From Micromonospora andamanensis (GTDB lineage: Bacteria > Actinomycetota > Actinomycetes > Mycobacteriales > Micromonosporaceae): a stretch of DNA of 64,000 nt. Below, in pieces: positions 39,525 to 47,328 of this stretch. The notes beneath the pieces are model-generated. The model had not been told where the DNA came from. It saw only the letters and a program-made list of their open reading frames with translations, and ran no database searches. The first letter of the stretch is position 1, and the number at the start of each line of letters is the position of its first letter. Location of the stretch: positions 56,674-120,673 of the forward strand of contig NZ_BOOZ01000028.1 in NCBI RefSeq assembly GCF_016863495.1, written 5' to 3'. The translations under genes and the position numbers were made by a program.

Positions 39525-40676
39525 TCAGGGTTGACGGGTCAGGCCGACGATGGTGGCCAGGCGCGCGACGTCGGCCGCTGCGGGTCCGCGTTGGATGACC
39601 TGGGCGAGGAGAGTACGGGCGACCGGGCGACTGCGGACTTCGGCGGGGGCGATACGGTCGGCGTGCAGCAGGGTTTGCCCAGCCTCGGTGGGGTCGCCGG
39701 TGTCGAGGTAGGCGCGGGCGGCGTCGATGAGGTGAGCGGCGCGGTGTTCGGGCGGTAGGCGTCGCCAGCCGTCGCTGCGGATGGTGTGCTCGTGCCGGTG
39801 GATGGCTTCGGTGGTGTCGCCGAGGTGATGCGCGGCGAGGGCACGGGCTGACTGGACGGCGGCGCGTCCGCAGCCGGTGTGGTGCGGGTCGCTGCCGCCG
39901 ATGTGTTTGTCGGCGAGGACGGCGGCGTGGTCGAGCAGGTCGTGGGCGTTACGGCGGTCGCCGCTGCCGGCGGCGGCGAGTCCGGCCTGGAGGTACAGGG
40001 TCGCGCGTACGGCAGGGTCGTCTGCGGTGTCCGTCGCGGTGAGGGCGGTGGACAGCGCGAGGTGGTGGTGGCCGAGGGCACGCAGGGCTTGGGTGACGGC
40101 GATCGTGGCGGTGGCGGTGAGGGTGGGACCACCGGCGGCGGTGGTGACGGCCCGGTCGGCGGCGAGCCAGGCGAGGTCGGGGTGGTCGAGTTTGACCAGC
40201 ACGGCGGCGGTGATCCGGTAGGTGGACACCAGCAGGCTGCGGGTGCCGTGGGTGGCGTCGAGCAGGCCGGGTAGCGCGTCGAGCAGATGCGGGTAGCGGG
40301 CGTGCTGGTAGCTCATCCAGGCGTGGGCGACCTGCTAGCTGACCTGCTGCGCCGTGACGGTGCGCTGAGGTCGGTCGTGGTAGCGGGCGAGAGCGGCACG
40401 AACCCCGTCGACCCCGTCCAGGCTGGGTGCGGTGGGTGAGGTTTGGCGGGGACCGAGGAGCAGATCCGGGTCGAGGCGCAGCACGTCGGCGATCTCCCGG
40501 ATGACCGAGTAGCGGTCGAGTCGGCGTACGCCTCGTTCGATCTTGTCGACCCAGCTTTTCGACTTGCCGAGCCGGTCGGCGAACGCCTGCTGGCTCATCC
40601 CTCGGCGGGCCCGCAGCTCGGCCACCCGCCGCCCGATGGGTTCGGAGTTGTGGTCACGCCGGTGCGGGCGGTTCAC
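39525..40676 (-). pseudogene. XRE-family regulator with C-terminal TPR-like region, split by an in-frame TAG
   Basis: The first frame (GTG 40676 to TAG 40335-40337) encodes an HTH protein: GRRVAELRARRGMSQQAFAD, GKSKSWVDKIERGVRRLDRY. Directly after the TAG the same frame continues QVAHAWMSYQHARYPHLLDAL and 260 more helical, TPR-like residues down to 39525. In intact relatives these two parts are one ~380-residue protein, and the sequence reads smoothly across the stop (..TAQQVS, stop, QVAHAW..). ATG 40316 could give a separate C-terminal product. It overlaps an upstream small membrane protein gene (GTGA). Confidence 0.75.
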
Positions 40677-40831
40677 CGGCCCCCCTGCACCGACGGCATG
40701 GCGTGAGTGGACGCCCCGCAGCGCGGACACCACCGCGACTTCACCCGAAACGCGAACAGCCCGGCCAGGAACCCCAGCAGCACCCCGCTGAGCACCATCA
40801 TCACCAGCTCGACAACCACGAGCCCGCTCAC
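40673..40831 (-). CDS. Small membrane protein with CxxC tail
   Basis: A ~52-residue protein: one hydrophobic helix (VVVELVMMVLSGVLLGFLAG) followed by KSRWCPRCGAST, a zinc-ribbon-like CxxC. The stop overlaps the start of the split XRE/TPR gene by four bases, so the two were coupled. GTG 40831 sits directly on the ctgggagg element; GTG 40819 is 11 bases after it and may be the real start. Function unknown. Confidence 0.5.
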   Translation of the reverse strand: MSGLVVVELVMMVLSGVLLGFLAGLFAFRVKSRWCPRCGASTHAMPSVQGGR

Positions 40832-41009
40832 CTCCCAGCGATGCCTGCGGCACCCATCCCGACGGGGGACGCGCCACAACGGACACGATCTGAATCCATC
40901 CCGTTGCTTGAGGTAACCAGAGTTGCGCATCACATGATGCTAAGCAAGTAACTAGCCCATGATCTTCTGCGATCGCACGTGAGTCGGGGCAGGCGAGCCG
41001 ACTGGATGG

Positions 41010-41873
41010 ATGCAGAATCAAGACATGCCTCGATTCGCGCCCGCGACGCCGCGATCCCGCCGACTCGGCCGAGAGCTGCGCAAGCTCCGTGAAGCCAAAG
41101 GGCTGACCGGTGAGGAGACCGCGAAGCTCGTCCGCTGCTCCACGTCCCGGATCAGTCGAATCGAATCCGGCGAGATCAAGCCTCGCGCCGGCGACGTCAT
41201 GGAACTGCTTGTCACCTACGGCATCCGGATCGACGAAGAACCCGGCACGTCGCTGTTGGAGCTTGCCCGCGACCTGCGCGAAGAGGGATGGTGGCAGCGC
41301 CTCGGCGGCAAGTACGCCACCTACATCGCTTACGAGACCGAGGCCGCCGAACTCAAGAACTTCGAGCCGATGCTCGTGCCCGGTCTACTTCAGACCGAAC
41401 GGTACGCGCGCGAGGTCAACATCATCGGCCGGGAGACCGACCCGGCAACCGTTGAGCAGCGGGTCGTCGCCCGGATGACCCGCCAGGAGGTGCTGCACCG
41501 GCAGCCGACCCCGCTGCGACTGCACGCCATCCTGTCCGAGGCGTCCCTGCGGACCGAGGTCGGCGGCCCGGAGGTGCTGCGCGAACAACTGCACCACCTG
41601 GTGAAGGTGAGCCAACTGCCAAACGTCACGATCCAGGTGCTCCGCTTCGAAGCTGGCGCACACCTGGCGGACAGCTCCGGCTTCGCCCTGCTCAGCTTCG
41701 AGCACGACGACCCTCCGCTGGGTTACATCGAGACCCTGGCCGGTGAGCTGTTCCTCGAGTCGAGCCGCGACCTGGCGCGGCTGTCGGCGGCGTACGACAA
41801 TCTGAGGATGCTGGCGAGGTCGCCGGCCGAGTCGGTGAAGTTCGTCAAGGAGCTGAGCGAGCATGGAGCGTAA
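41010..41873 (+). CDS. XRE-family regulator with DUF5753 domain (Scr1-type)
   Basis: A 287-residue regulator. The helix-turn-helix (LGRELRKLREAKGLTGEETA, CSTSRISRIESGEIKPRAGD) is at ~18-75. DUF5753 follows from ~105 (EPMLVPGLLQTERYAREVNI, LSEASLRTEVGG, NVTIQVLRFEAGAH, GYIETLAGELFLESS). Such genes form pairs with DUF397 genes and affect development in actinomycetes. The next DUF397 gene overlaps its 3' end by 11 bases. ATG 41010 or 41025 can serve as start. It lies beside the CHAT operon but on the opposite strand. Confidence 0.92.
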   Translation: MQNQDMPRFAPATPRSRRLGRELRKLREAKGLTGEETAKLVRCSTSRISRIESGEIKPRAGDVMELLVTYGIRIDEEPGTSLLELARDLREEGWWQRLGGKYATYIAYETEAAELKNFEPMLVPGLLQTERYAREVNIIGRETDPATVEQRVVARMTRQEVLHRQPTPLRLHAILSEASLRTEVGGPEVLREQLHHLVKVSQLPNVTIQVLRFEAGAHLADSSGFALLSFEHDDPPLGYIETLAGELFLESSRDLARLSAAYDNLRMLARSPAESVKFVKELSEHGA

Positions 41874-42051
41874 CGTCTGGCGCACGTCGAGCCGTTCCGG
41901 CAGCAACGGCCAGTGCGTCGAGGTCCGCGACCGAGGCACCGCTGTCGACGTACGCGACTCCAAGGCCCCTGCTGCCGGGACGTTGAGCTTCGCCCCTGCG
42001 GCCTGGGGCACATTCGTCAGCGGCATCAAGACGGCCGGGACCCGCCCCTGA
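41863..42051 (+). CDS. DUF397-domain protein
   Basis: A 62-residue DUF397 protein with VWRTSSRSGSNGQCVEVRDR, VDVRDSKAP and WGTFVSGIK. It overlaps the DUF5753 regulator by 11 bases and is its expected partner. It is intact, unlike the regulator of the second pair at 21806-22499. Confidence 0.9.
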   Translation: MERNVWRTSSRSGSNGQCVEVRDRGTAVDVRDSKAPAAGTLSFAPAAWGTFVSGIKTAGTRP

Positions 42052-42108
42052 GCTGCGGCCGTCCGTGCCGTCTTCGCCGAACTCCAACGCCTGAGCGTCG
42101 GCGGTGTT

Positions 42109-43314
42109 TCAGCCTTGTTCAGGGCTCGGATCAGGTTGCTGAGCGGTTGCCCGTTCCTGGCGTAGTTGTTCGAGCATGGCAGTCTCGGCTGCGTTCGGTT
42201 GGCCTATCTGGCGCTCAAGGTCGACTACGAGTTCGAGCTCGCCGATCGCCTCGTCGAGATGCCCTACGTCGCGATGAATCATCGCGATGTTGTATCGAGT
42301 GGCGGCTTCACCGACGCGGTCGCCGACCTCACGCCGGATGGGTAGAGCCTGCTCGTAATAGGTGAGAGCCTGCCGCCGATCCCCAAGCCCCGCATACACA
42401 CGGCCGATGTTGTTCAAGGTGACGGCCTCGCCAGCACGGTCACCCACCTCCCGCCGAATGGATAGCGCCTGCTCGTAGAAGTTCAGGGCCAGCCGCAGAT
42501 CCCCCAGCCCGGCATACACGGCACCGATGTTGTTCAAGGTGACGGCCTCGCCAGCACGGTCACCCACCTCCCGCGCGATGGGTAACACACGCTCGTAATA
42601 GGCCAAAGCCCGCCGCCGATCCCCCAGCTCGATATACACGCGACCGATGTTGTTGAGGGTGGTGGCCTCCCCAGCACGGTCACCCACCTCCCGCGCGATG
42701 GGTAACACCCACTCGTAATAGGCCAAAGCCCGCCGCCGATCCCCCAGCCCGGCGTAAACGAGACCGATGTTGTTGAGGGTGGTGGCCTCCCCAGCACGAT
42801 CACCCACCTCTCGCAGAATCGGTAGCGCCCGCTCGTAGAAGGTCAGAGCCTGCCGCCGATCCCCCAGCCCGGCGTACACACCGCCGATGTTGCTAAGGGT
42901 GACGGCCTCCCCACCACGGTCACCCACCTCCCGCATAATCGGTAGCGCCCGCTCGTAGAAGGTCAGAGCCTGCCGCCGATCCCCCAGCCTGTTGTATGCG
43001 AGACCGATGCCGGTGAGGGTGGCGGCCTCGTTGGCGTGGTCATCGGCCGCGCGGTACAAGCGCAGGGCCTGCTTGTAGCTGTCCAGAGCCTGCCGTGGCC
43101 TCCCAGTGGCGGACTGGGCCCACCCCAGGTCATAGAAGGCACCGGCGTCCGGGCCCAGGGTCAGGGTCGCGGTCGCGAGGGCCTCGGCATCGGCGAATCG
43201 GGACGTGCGCAGCCACACTTTCGCTACCCGATCACCGACATAGCGGGCGATCACCGGCTCCCGGCCAGCCACCGCCAGCCGGTGCACCTCCACCCACTGG
43301 GCGAGGGTGGTCAT
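42109..43314 (-). CDS. TPR-repeat protein, last gene of the CHAT/EACC1 operon
   Basis: A 401-residue protein built of helical repeats. After an N-terminal region (MTTLAQWVEVHRLAVAGREP) come seven 40-residue TPR units at ~96-375 of the form EAVTLNNIGxVYAGLGDRRQ, ALxYYExALPIxREVGDRAG. The units are also strongly alike as DNA, with a 120-bp period at 42190-43029. The start overlaps the CHAT gene stop by four bases. A paralogue of nearly equal length opens the same operon at 47117. The role is probably ligand sensing or scaffolding for the CHAT/NTPase; inferred. Confidence 0.9.
   Translation of the reverse strand: MTTLAQWVEVHRLAVAGREPVIARYVGDRVAKVWLRTSRFADAEALATATLTLGPDAGAFYDLGWAQSATGRPRQALDSYKQALRLYRAADDHANEAATLTGIGLAYNRLGDRRQALTFYERALPIMREVGDRGGEAVTLSNIGGVYAGLGDRRQALTFYERALPILREVGDRAGEATTLNNIGLVYAGLGDRRRALAYYEWVLPIAREVGDRAGEATTLNNIGRVYIELGDRRRALAYYERVLPIAREVGDRAGEAVTLNNIGAVYAGLGDLRLALNFYEQALSIRREVGDRAGEAVTLNNIGRVYAGLGDRRQALTYYEQALPIRREVGDRVGEAATRYNIAMIHRDVGHLDEAIGELELVVDLERQIGQPNAAETAMLEQLRQERATAQQPDPSPEQG
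42190..43029 (-). repeat. Seven tandem 120-bp coding repeats (TPR units)
   Basis: The array encodes seven 40-residue TPR units; the central units are highly alike at the DNA level, including the recurring segment for REVGDRAGEA. The outer units are more divergent. Confidence 0.85.
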
Positions 43315-45578
43315 GACGCGTGCTCGGTCGTGGCGGGCTCGGTGATCCAGAGTGCGTAGAGGGATCGTGCGGCGGCGGCGCAGGCCTGGGTGTATTCGTC
43401 GCCGGTGAGGAGGGGGCGGATGAGCGGGCGCAGCACGTTGGAGACGTAGTAGCGGGGTTTGCGGGTTTCCGGGTCGGTGCCTTCCTCCATCAGGCCGAGT
43501 TGGACGGCGCGTGCGATGTGATCGGTGGCGTCGGGGTGTTCGTGGACGGCGTGGACGGTGTCGGCAGGGACGGGGAGTTCGACGACGTTGACCTTGGCGA
43601 GCATCTTCTGCAGCTCGGCGGGTTGGGAGCCCAGAAGGTTCTTGGCGAGGATGGTTTCCCGGCGGAATCGGTCGGCTGTGGCCTCGATGGCGGTGATGAG
43701 GCCGTCGATGTCGAGGCCGGGGGCGGCGACGATCCGGTCGAGCCAGTCGAGCAGCCGAGGGTTGCCGGCTGCGGCCTCGATGGCACGTTGGCGGATGTCG
43801 GGGTCGACCGGGGAACCGGGGCGCAGGTTGGGCAGGTTCGCGAGTTTCTTGGCCTGCTCGGTGTCGGTGAGGGTTTCCAGTGACTCGATGACCATGCGGG
43901 TGCCTGCGGGTGCGGGGAGGCGGTAGCGGCTGGTGATGATGACCCGGCTGAGGCTGCCGGTGTCGCGGATGGCCGTCAGCAAAGCCGGGAGGATGTCGGC
44001 CGCCTCCGGGGACAGCACGTGCCCGCCGTCGCGTTCATCGAGGTTGCCGTCCTCGAAGTCGTCGAACACGAACAGACAGGGAGTCTGCCCGAGAGGGCCG
44101 TTGACGTGCAGCAGGTGGCGCAAGCGAACCAGGAGGGGAGCCTCGGTGGTGTCGAGCAGCTTTGTCGCTTCGATCTGCTGCTCCATCGTCGGGAAGTCGA
44201 CCTTGGCGGTGAGTTCCCGGAACTTGGGCAGGTCGACGCGGCCGTACCAGACGACACGCTGGTGGGTGGGCATGCGTTCCAGCAGCCGAGAGGCGAGGCT
44301 GCTCTTCCCGAGACCGCCCATACCAGCCAGGACCAGGGCCTGCACCGCGCCGTCGCCACCGTGCGGTTGTTTGAGGGTACGCAGGCAGCGCTGGATGACC
44401 CGCCGTCGTCCGACGAACGCGGCGCGGGAGGCGACCCGGGAGAGTTGAGTCTGCGGGTCCAGGAATTCCTGGTCAGCGGGGAGGATCTGGATCAGGGCCC
44501 GTCCCGGGTGGTTCCGGGGCGTGACCATGGGGGCGAGTGGGGATCTGTCGGCGTAAACGCGCAGCAGATGCCAGTTGCCGCGCTTGCTCGCGTACAACTG
44601 CTGGCGGGCCTCGACCACGGCCCGGTCGAGGGGCTGCCCGGCAGCCAGCGATCGGTAGAGTTCGGCGGCGAACTCGGTCGCGGAGACGTCACCGACCGGC
44701 AGCGCCCACCCCAACACGACAGGGGCACCCGCGCGGACCAGGCTCTCACTCATCGACGGAAACGCGCCCCCGCTTGGGGCGCTGGCGGTCAGGCAACCGG
44801 AGACGAACACCAGGCGGGGCCAGCGCCCGCCCAACGCCTGGGCGATCTGGTCAGCGGTGGCATGGGCGCGCCCACCGAACTCGTTCTCCACCAGGAAGAC
44901 GGGCTGGCCGTCCGAGCCGACGTTGGCGTGGCCGCTCAGATGCAGGACGTCGAAGTACCCCGCGCCGTGGTCGAGACTGACGAAGCGAAGACCCTCCAGC
45001 GTGCCGCTTTCTTCCACCACCAGTTCCGCTCCGGTGCGGGTGGTGGCGTCCAGGATGGCCGCCTCCTCCGCTTCGTAACCGAGCACCGGCTCGACACCCT
45101 CGGGGGAGGTGGCCATGAACAGCACCCGCAGCGGCCGGTTCTCGGGCTTGACCTGGTCCTTGAGCGCCGCGTTGGTGCCGATGGACCGCACCGGCAGCAG
45201 CGGCGCACTGGTGGAGATGGTCAGATACGAGCCGCCTGCGGCGAGCAACTCCCAGGGCAGATGCCGCAGCCGTTCCGCCGCGGTGATGCGCAGCGTGCTG
45301 CCGGGCGGACGGCCCAGGACCGGGGTCAGCCACCGCTCATCGCCGTCGAGAAAGTCAGCCAGCTTCGCGCCGAGATCACGTAGCTGCGGCGCACCGAACA
45401 CCTCCTGCGCGACCGCGTGCTGGCTGTAGTCGCGTTCCACCATCCCGATCAGTCGGTCGATCGTCGCCTTGTCCAGGCCACGGGTCTTCGGTGGGCCGCC
45501 ACCTGTCGACAGGCGCAACTCGGAATAGTCGGAGGTCTGCTCGAAGACTTCCAATTCGTACGTGCGCAGCTCAGCCAT
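43311..45578 (-). CDS. CHAT-domain (caspase-like) protease fused to a STAND/NB-ARC-like NTPase
   Basis: A 755-residue effector-like protein. Residues ~100-345 are a CHAT peptidase domain with catalytic His217 (VLHLSGHANVGSDGQ) and Cys262 (LVFVSGCLTASAPSGG). A signalling ATPase follows: FVGRR at ~389-393, Walker A GMGGLGKSS at 419-427, Walker B LFVFDDFED at 502-510 and VIITSRYRLPAP (sensor-1 region). Helical segments to 755 form the arm typical of STAND proteins. Such proteins oligomerise on ligand sensing and release protease activity, as in bacterial conflict systems. It overlaps the EACC1-like gene by 8 bases and the last TPR gene by 4. ATG 45578 has gaggacgga upstream. Target unknown. Confidence 0.9.
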   Translation of the reverse strand: MAELRTYELEVFEQTSDYSELRLSTGGGPPKTRGLDKATIDRLIGMVERDYSQHAVAQEVFGAPQLRDLGAKLADFLDGDERWLTPVLGRPPGSTLRITAAERLRHLPWELLAAGGSYLTISTSAPLLPVRSIGTNAALKDQVKPENRPLRVLFMATSPEGVEPVLGYEAEEAAILDATTRTGAELVVEESGTLEGLRFVSLDHGAGYFDVLHLSGHANVGSDGQPVFLVENEFGGRAHATADQIAQALGGRWPRLVFVSGCLTASAPSGGAFPSMSESLVRAGAPVVLGWALPVGDVSATEFAAELYRSLAAGQPLDRAVVEARQQLYASKRGNWHLLRVYADRSPLAPMVTPRNHPGRALIQILPADQEFLDPQTQLSRVASRAAFVGRRRVIQRCLRTLKQPHGGDGAVQALVLAGMGGLGKSSLASRLLERMPTHQRVVWYGRVDLPKFRELTAKVDFPTMEQQIEATKLLDTTEAPLLVRLRHLLHVNGPLGQTPCLFVFDDFEDGNLDERDGGHVLSPEAADILPALLTAIRDTGSLSRVIITSRYRLPAPAGTRMVIESLETLTDTEQAKKLANLPNLRPGSPVDPDIRQRAIEAAAGNPRLLDWLDRIVAAPGLDIDGLITAIEATADRFRRETILAKNLLGSQPAELQKMLAKVNVVELPVPADTVHAVHEHPDATDHIARAVQLGLMEEGTDPETRKPRYYVSNVLRPLIRPLLTGDEYTQACAAAARSLYALWITEPATTEHAS

Positions 45579-45921
45579 TGTGGTTTCCGTCCTCAGCCTG
45601 CCGCGATTCGATCTGCTGGAACGCGATCTCCAGCTCGCCACTGCTGACATCGGACAGCTTGACCCGGGTGCCGTCGCTGAGCAGGATAGTGACGCTGACG
45701 TTCTTCGGGCGGCGGGAGTGCCACCAGTCCCAGATCGTCTTGGCCGTGGCGACCCCGCCGAACACCAACCCGATGACCGCGATCACCAGCTCTGCGGAAC
45801 GCCGCACCTCGACCGGCGACACCTCATCACCAGGCCCGGCCTTAGCGGCCAAAGCGCCACGCAGCTCCGCAGCCCAACGCGCGGCGTCCGGCCCTGACAC
45901 CTCAAGTACGGCAGTTCCCAC
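45571..45921 (-). CDS. EACC1-like small membrane-associated component
   Basis: A 116-residue protein. It has a short N-terminal strand region, a hydrophobic helix at ~43-62 (AELVIAVIGLVFGGVATA), then IWDWWHSRRPKNVSVTILLS and GTRVKLSDVSSGELEIAF. This matches by eye the 'effector-associated constant component 1' (EACC1) layout described for NTPase/protease conflict systems of multicellular bacteria. GTG 45921 has gggaggg eight bases upstream and overlaps the TPR stop by one base; the stop overlaps the CHAT start by 8 bases. Confidence 0.75.
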   Translation of the reverse strand: MGTAVLEVSGPDAARWAAELRGALAAKAGPGDEVSPVEVRRSAELVIAVIGLVFGGVATAKTIWDWWHSRRPKNVSVTILLSDGTRVKLSDVSSGELEIAFQQIESRQAEDGNHNG

Positions 45922-47117
45922 TATCTATCCCTCCCTTGTTGCTCAAGCTCGACGAGGAACGCTCGCATGCCGTCTAAGCTTGGATGGCTCGTTTCATCGG
46001 CCAGCGCCACCGCTCGGCGCTGGTACTCGATGGCATCGGCCACTCGCTCCAACCGCAGCAGTAGGACGGCCATGTTGAAGCTGACCGTGGCCTCCAGTCC
46101 GCGATCGCCGACGGTGCGGAGGACCTCAAGAACTTCGCGCAAAGCGTCCCTGGCCCCATCGAGATCGCCCTCCTGAAACCGGATTGAAGCGATGTTGTTG
46201 AGGGTGACGGCTTCGCCAGCACGGTCACCGACCTCCCGCCGAGTGGATAGCGCCTGCTCGTAGTAGGTAAGGGCCTGCCGCCACTCCCCGAACCCGGCGT
46301 ACACGTGACCAATGTTGTTCAGGGTGACGGCTTCGCCAGCACGGTCACCGACCTCCCGCCGAGTGGATAGCGCCTGTCCGTAGTAGGTAAGGGCCTGCCG
46401 CCACTCCCCGAACCCGGCGTACACGTGACCAATGTTGTTCAGGGTGACGGCCTCGCCAGCACGGTCACCCACCTCCCGCGCGATCGGTCGCGCCTGCTCG
46501 AAATAGCCCAGAGCCTGCCGCCGATCCCCAAGACCGTCATACACACCGCCGATGTTGTTCAGGGTGACGGCTTCGCCAGCACGGTCACCGACCTCCCGCC
46601 GGATGGGTAACGCCTGCTCGTAGTAGGTAAGGGCCTGTCGCCACTCTCCGAGCCCGTCGTATGCGAGACCAGTGTTGTTCAGGGTGACGGCCTCGCCAGC
46701 ACGGTCACCGACCTCCCGCAGGATGGGTAATGCCTGCTCGTAGTAGGTAAGGGCCTGCCGCCGATCCCCGAGTCTGTTGTACGCGAGGCCGATACTGGTA
46801 AGGGTGGCGGCTTCGTTGGCGTGGTCATCGGCCGCGCGGTACCAGCGCAGGGCCTGCTCGTAGCTGTTCAGGGCGGGCCGGGGTCGACCGGTGGCGGATT
46901 GGGCCCACCCCAGGTGATAGAAGGCTCCGGCGTCTGGGCCCAGGGTCAGGGTCGCGGTCGCGAGGGCCTCGACATCCGCGAACCGCGACGTGCGCAGCCA
47001 CACCCTCGCCACCCGAACCCCGACGCGCCGGGCGATCGCGGACTCCCGGCCAGCCACCGCCAGCCGGTGCACCTCCACCCACTGCGCGACCGTGGCAGCC
47101 GACCGTGAGCGAGTCAA
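45921..47117 (-). CDS. TPR-repeat protein, first gene of the CHAT/EACC1 operon
   Basis: A 398-residue paralogue of the 42109-43314 protein. The shared N-terminus (AQWVEVHRLAVAGRE, FYHLGWAQSATGRPR) is followed by six 40-residue TPR units at ~102-341 and a divergent helical tail (VADAIEYQRRAVALADETSH). Units 4 and 5 are 118/120 identical as DNA. TTG 47117 is preferred: ggtggagg lies 5 bases upstream and the length then matches the paralogue; the open frame runs into miaB without other support. It is probably a sensor or scaffold for the CHAT protein. Confidence 0.87.
   Translation of the reverse strand: MTRSRSAATVAQWVEVHRLAVAGRESAIARRVGVRVARVWLRTSRFADVEALATATLTLGPDAGAFYHLGWAQSATGRPRPALNSYEQALRWYRAADDHANEAATLTSIGLAYNRLGDRRQALTYYEQALPILREVGDRAGEAVTLNNTGLAYDGLGEWRQALTYYEQALPIRREVGDRAGEAVTLNNIGGVYDGLGDRRQALGYFEQARPIAREVGDRAGEAVTLNNIGHVYAGFGEWRQALTYYGQALSTRREVGDRAGEAVTLNNIGHVYAGFGEWRQALTYYEQALSTRREVGDRAGEAVTLNNIASIRFQEGDLDGARDALREVLEVLRTVGDRGLEATVSFNMAVLLLRLERVADAIEYQRRAVALADETSHPSLDGMRAFLVELEQQGRDR
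46095..46814 (-). repeat. Six tandem 120-bp coding repeats (TPR units)
   Basis: The array encodes six 40-residue TPR units. The two units at 46201-46320 and 46321-46440 differ at only two adjacent bases (Glu/Gly in Y-E/G-Q), so they arose by very recent duplication or gene conversion. Confidence 0.92.
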
Positions 47118-47328
47118 AAGATCCTCCACACCGGCCAGCACGATACGGCCGGCACCAATTCGGAAGACCACAACGACCAAGATCTGACACCACGGAACCG
47201 TCGAAATAGGACGGAGCGGGGAGGTGGAGGCCACGGCGGCGGGTTCGACCACCGCAGCTACCAGCGGGTTCAGGCGAGGATGACCGCCTGCCGGCAGGCG
47301 CTTGAGCCTGGAGACAGGCCGACCTGGC

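Noticed and set aside
42190..46814. Regular repeats that resemble a CRISPR array
   Set aside because: The 120-bp units are in frame and encode TPR helices; there are no short repeats with unique spacers and no cas genes.
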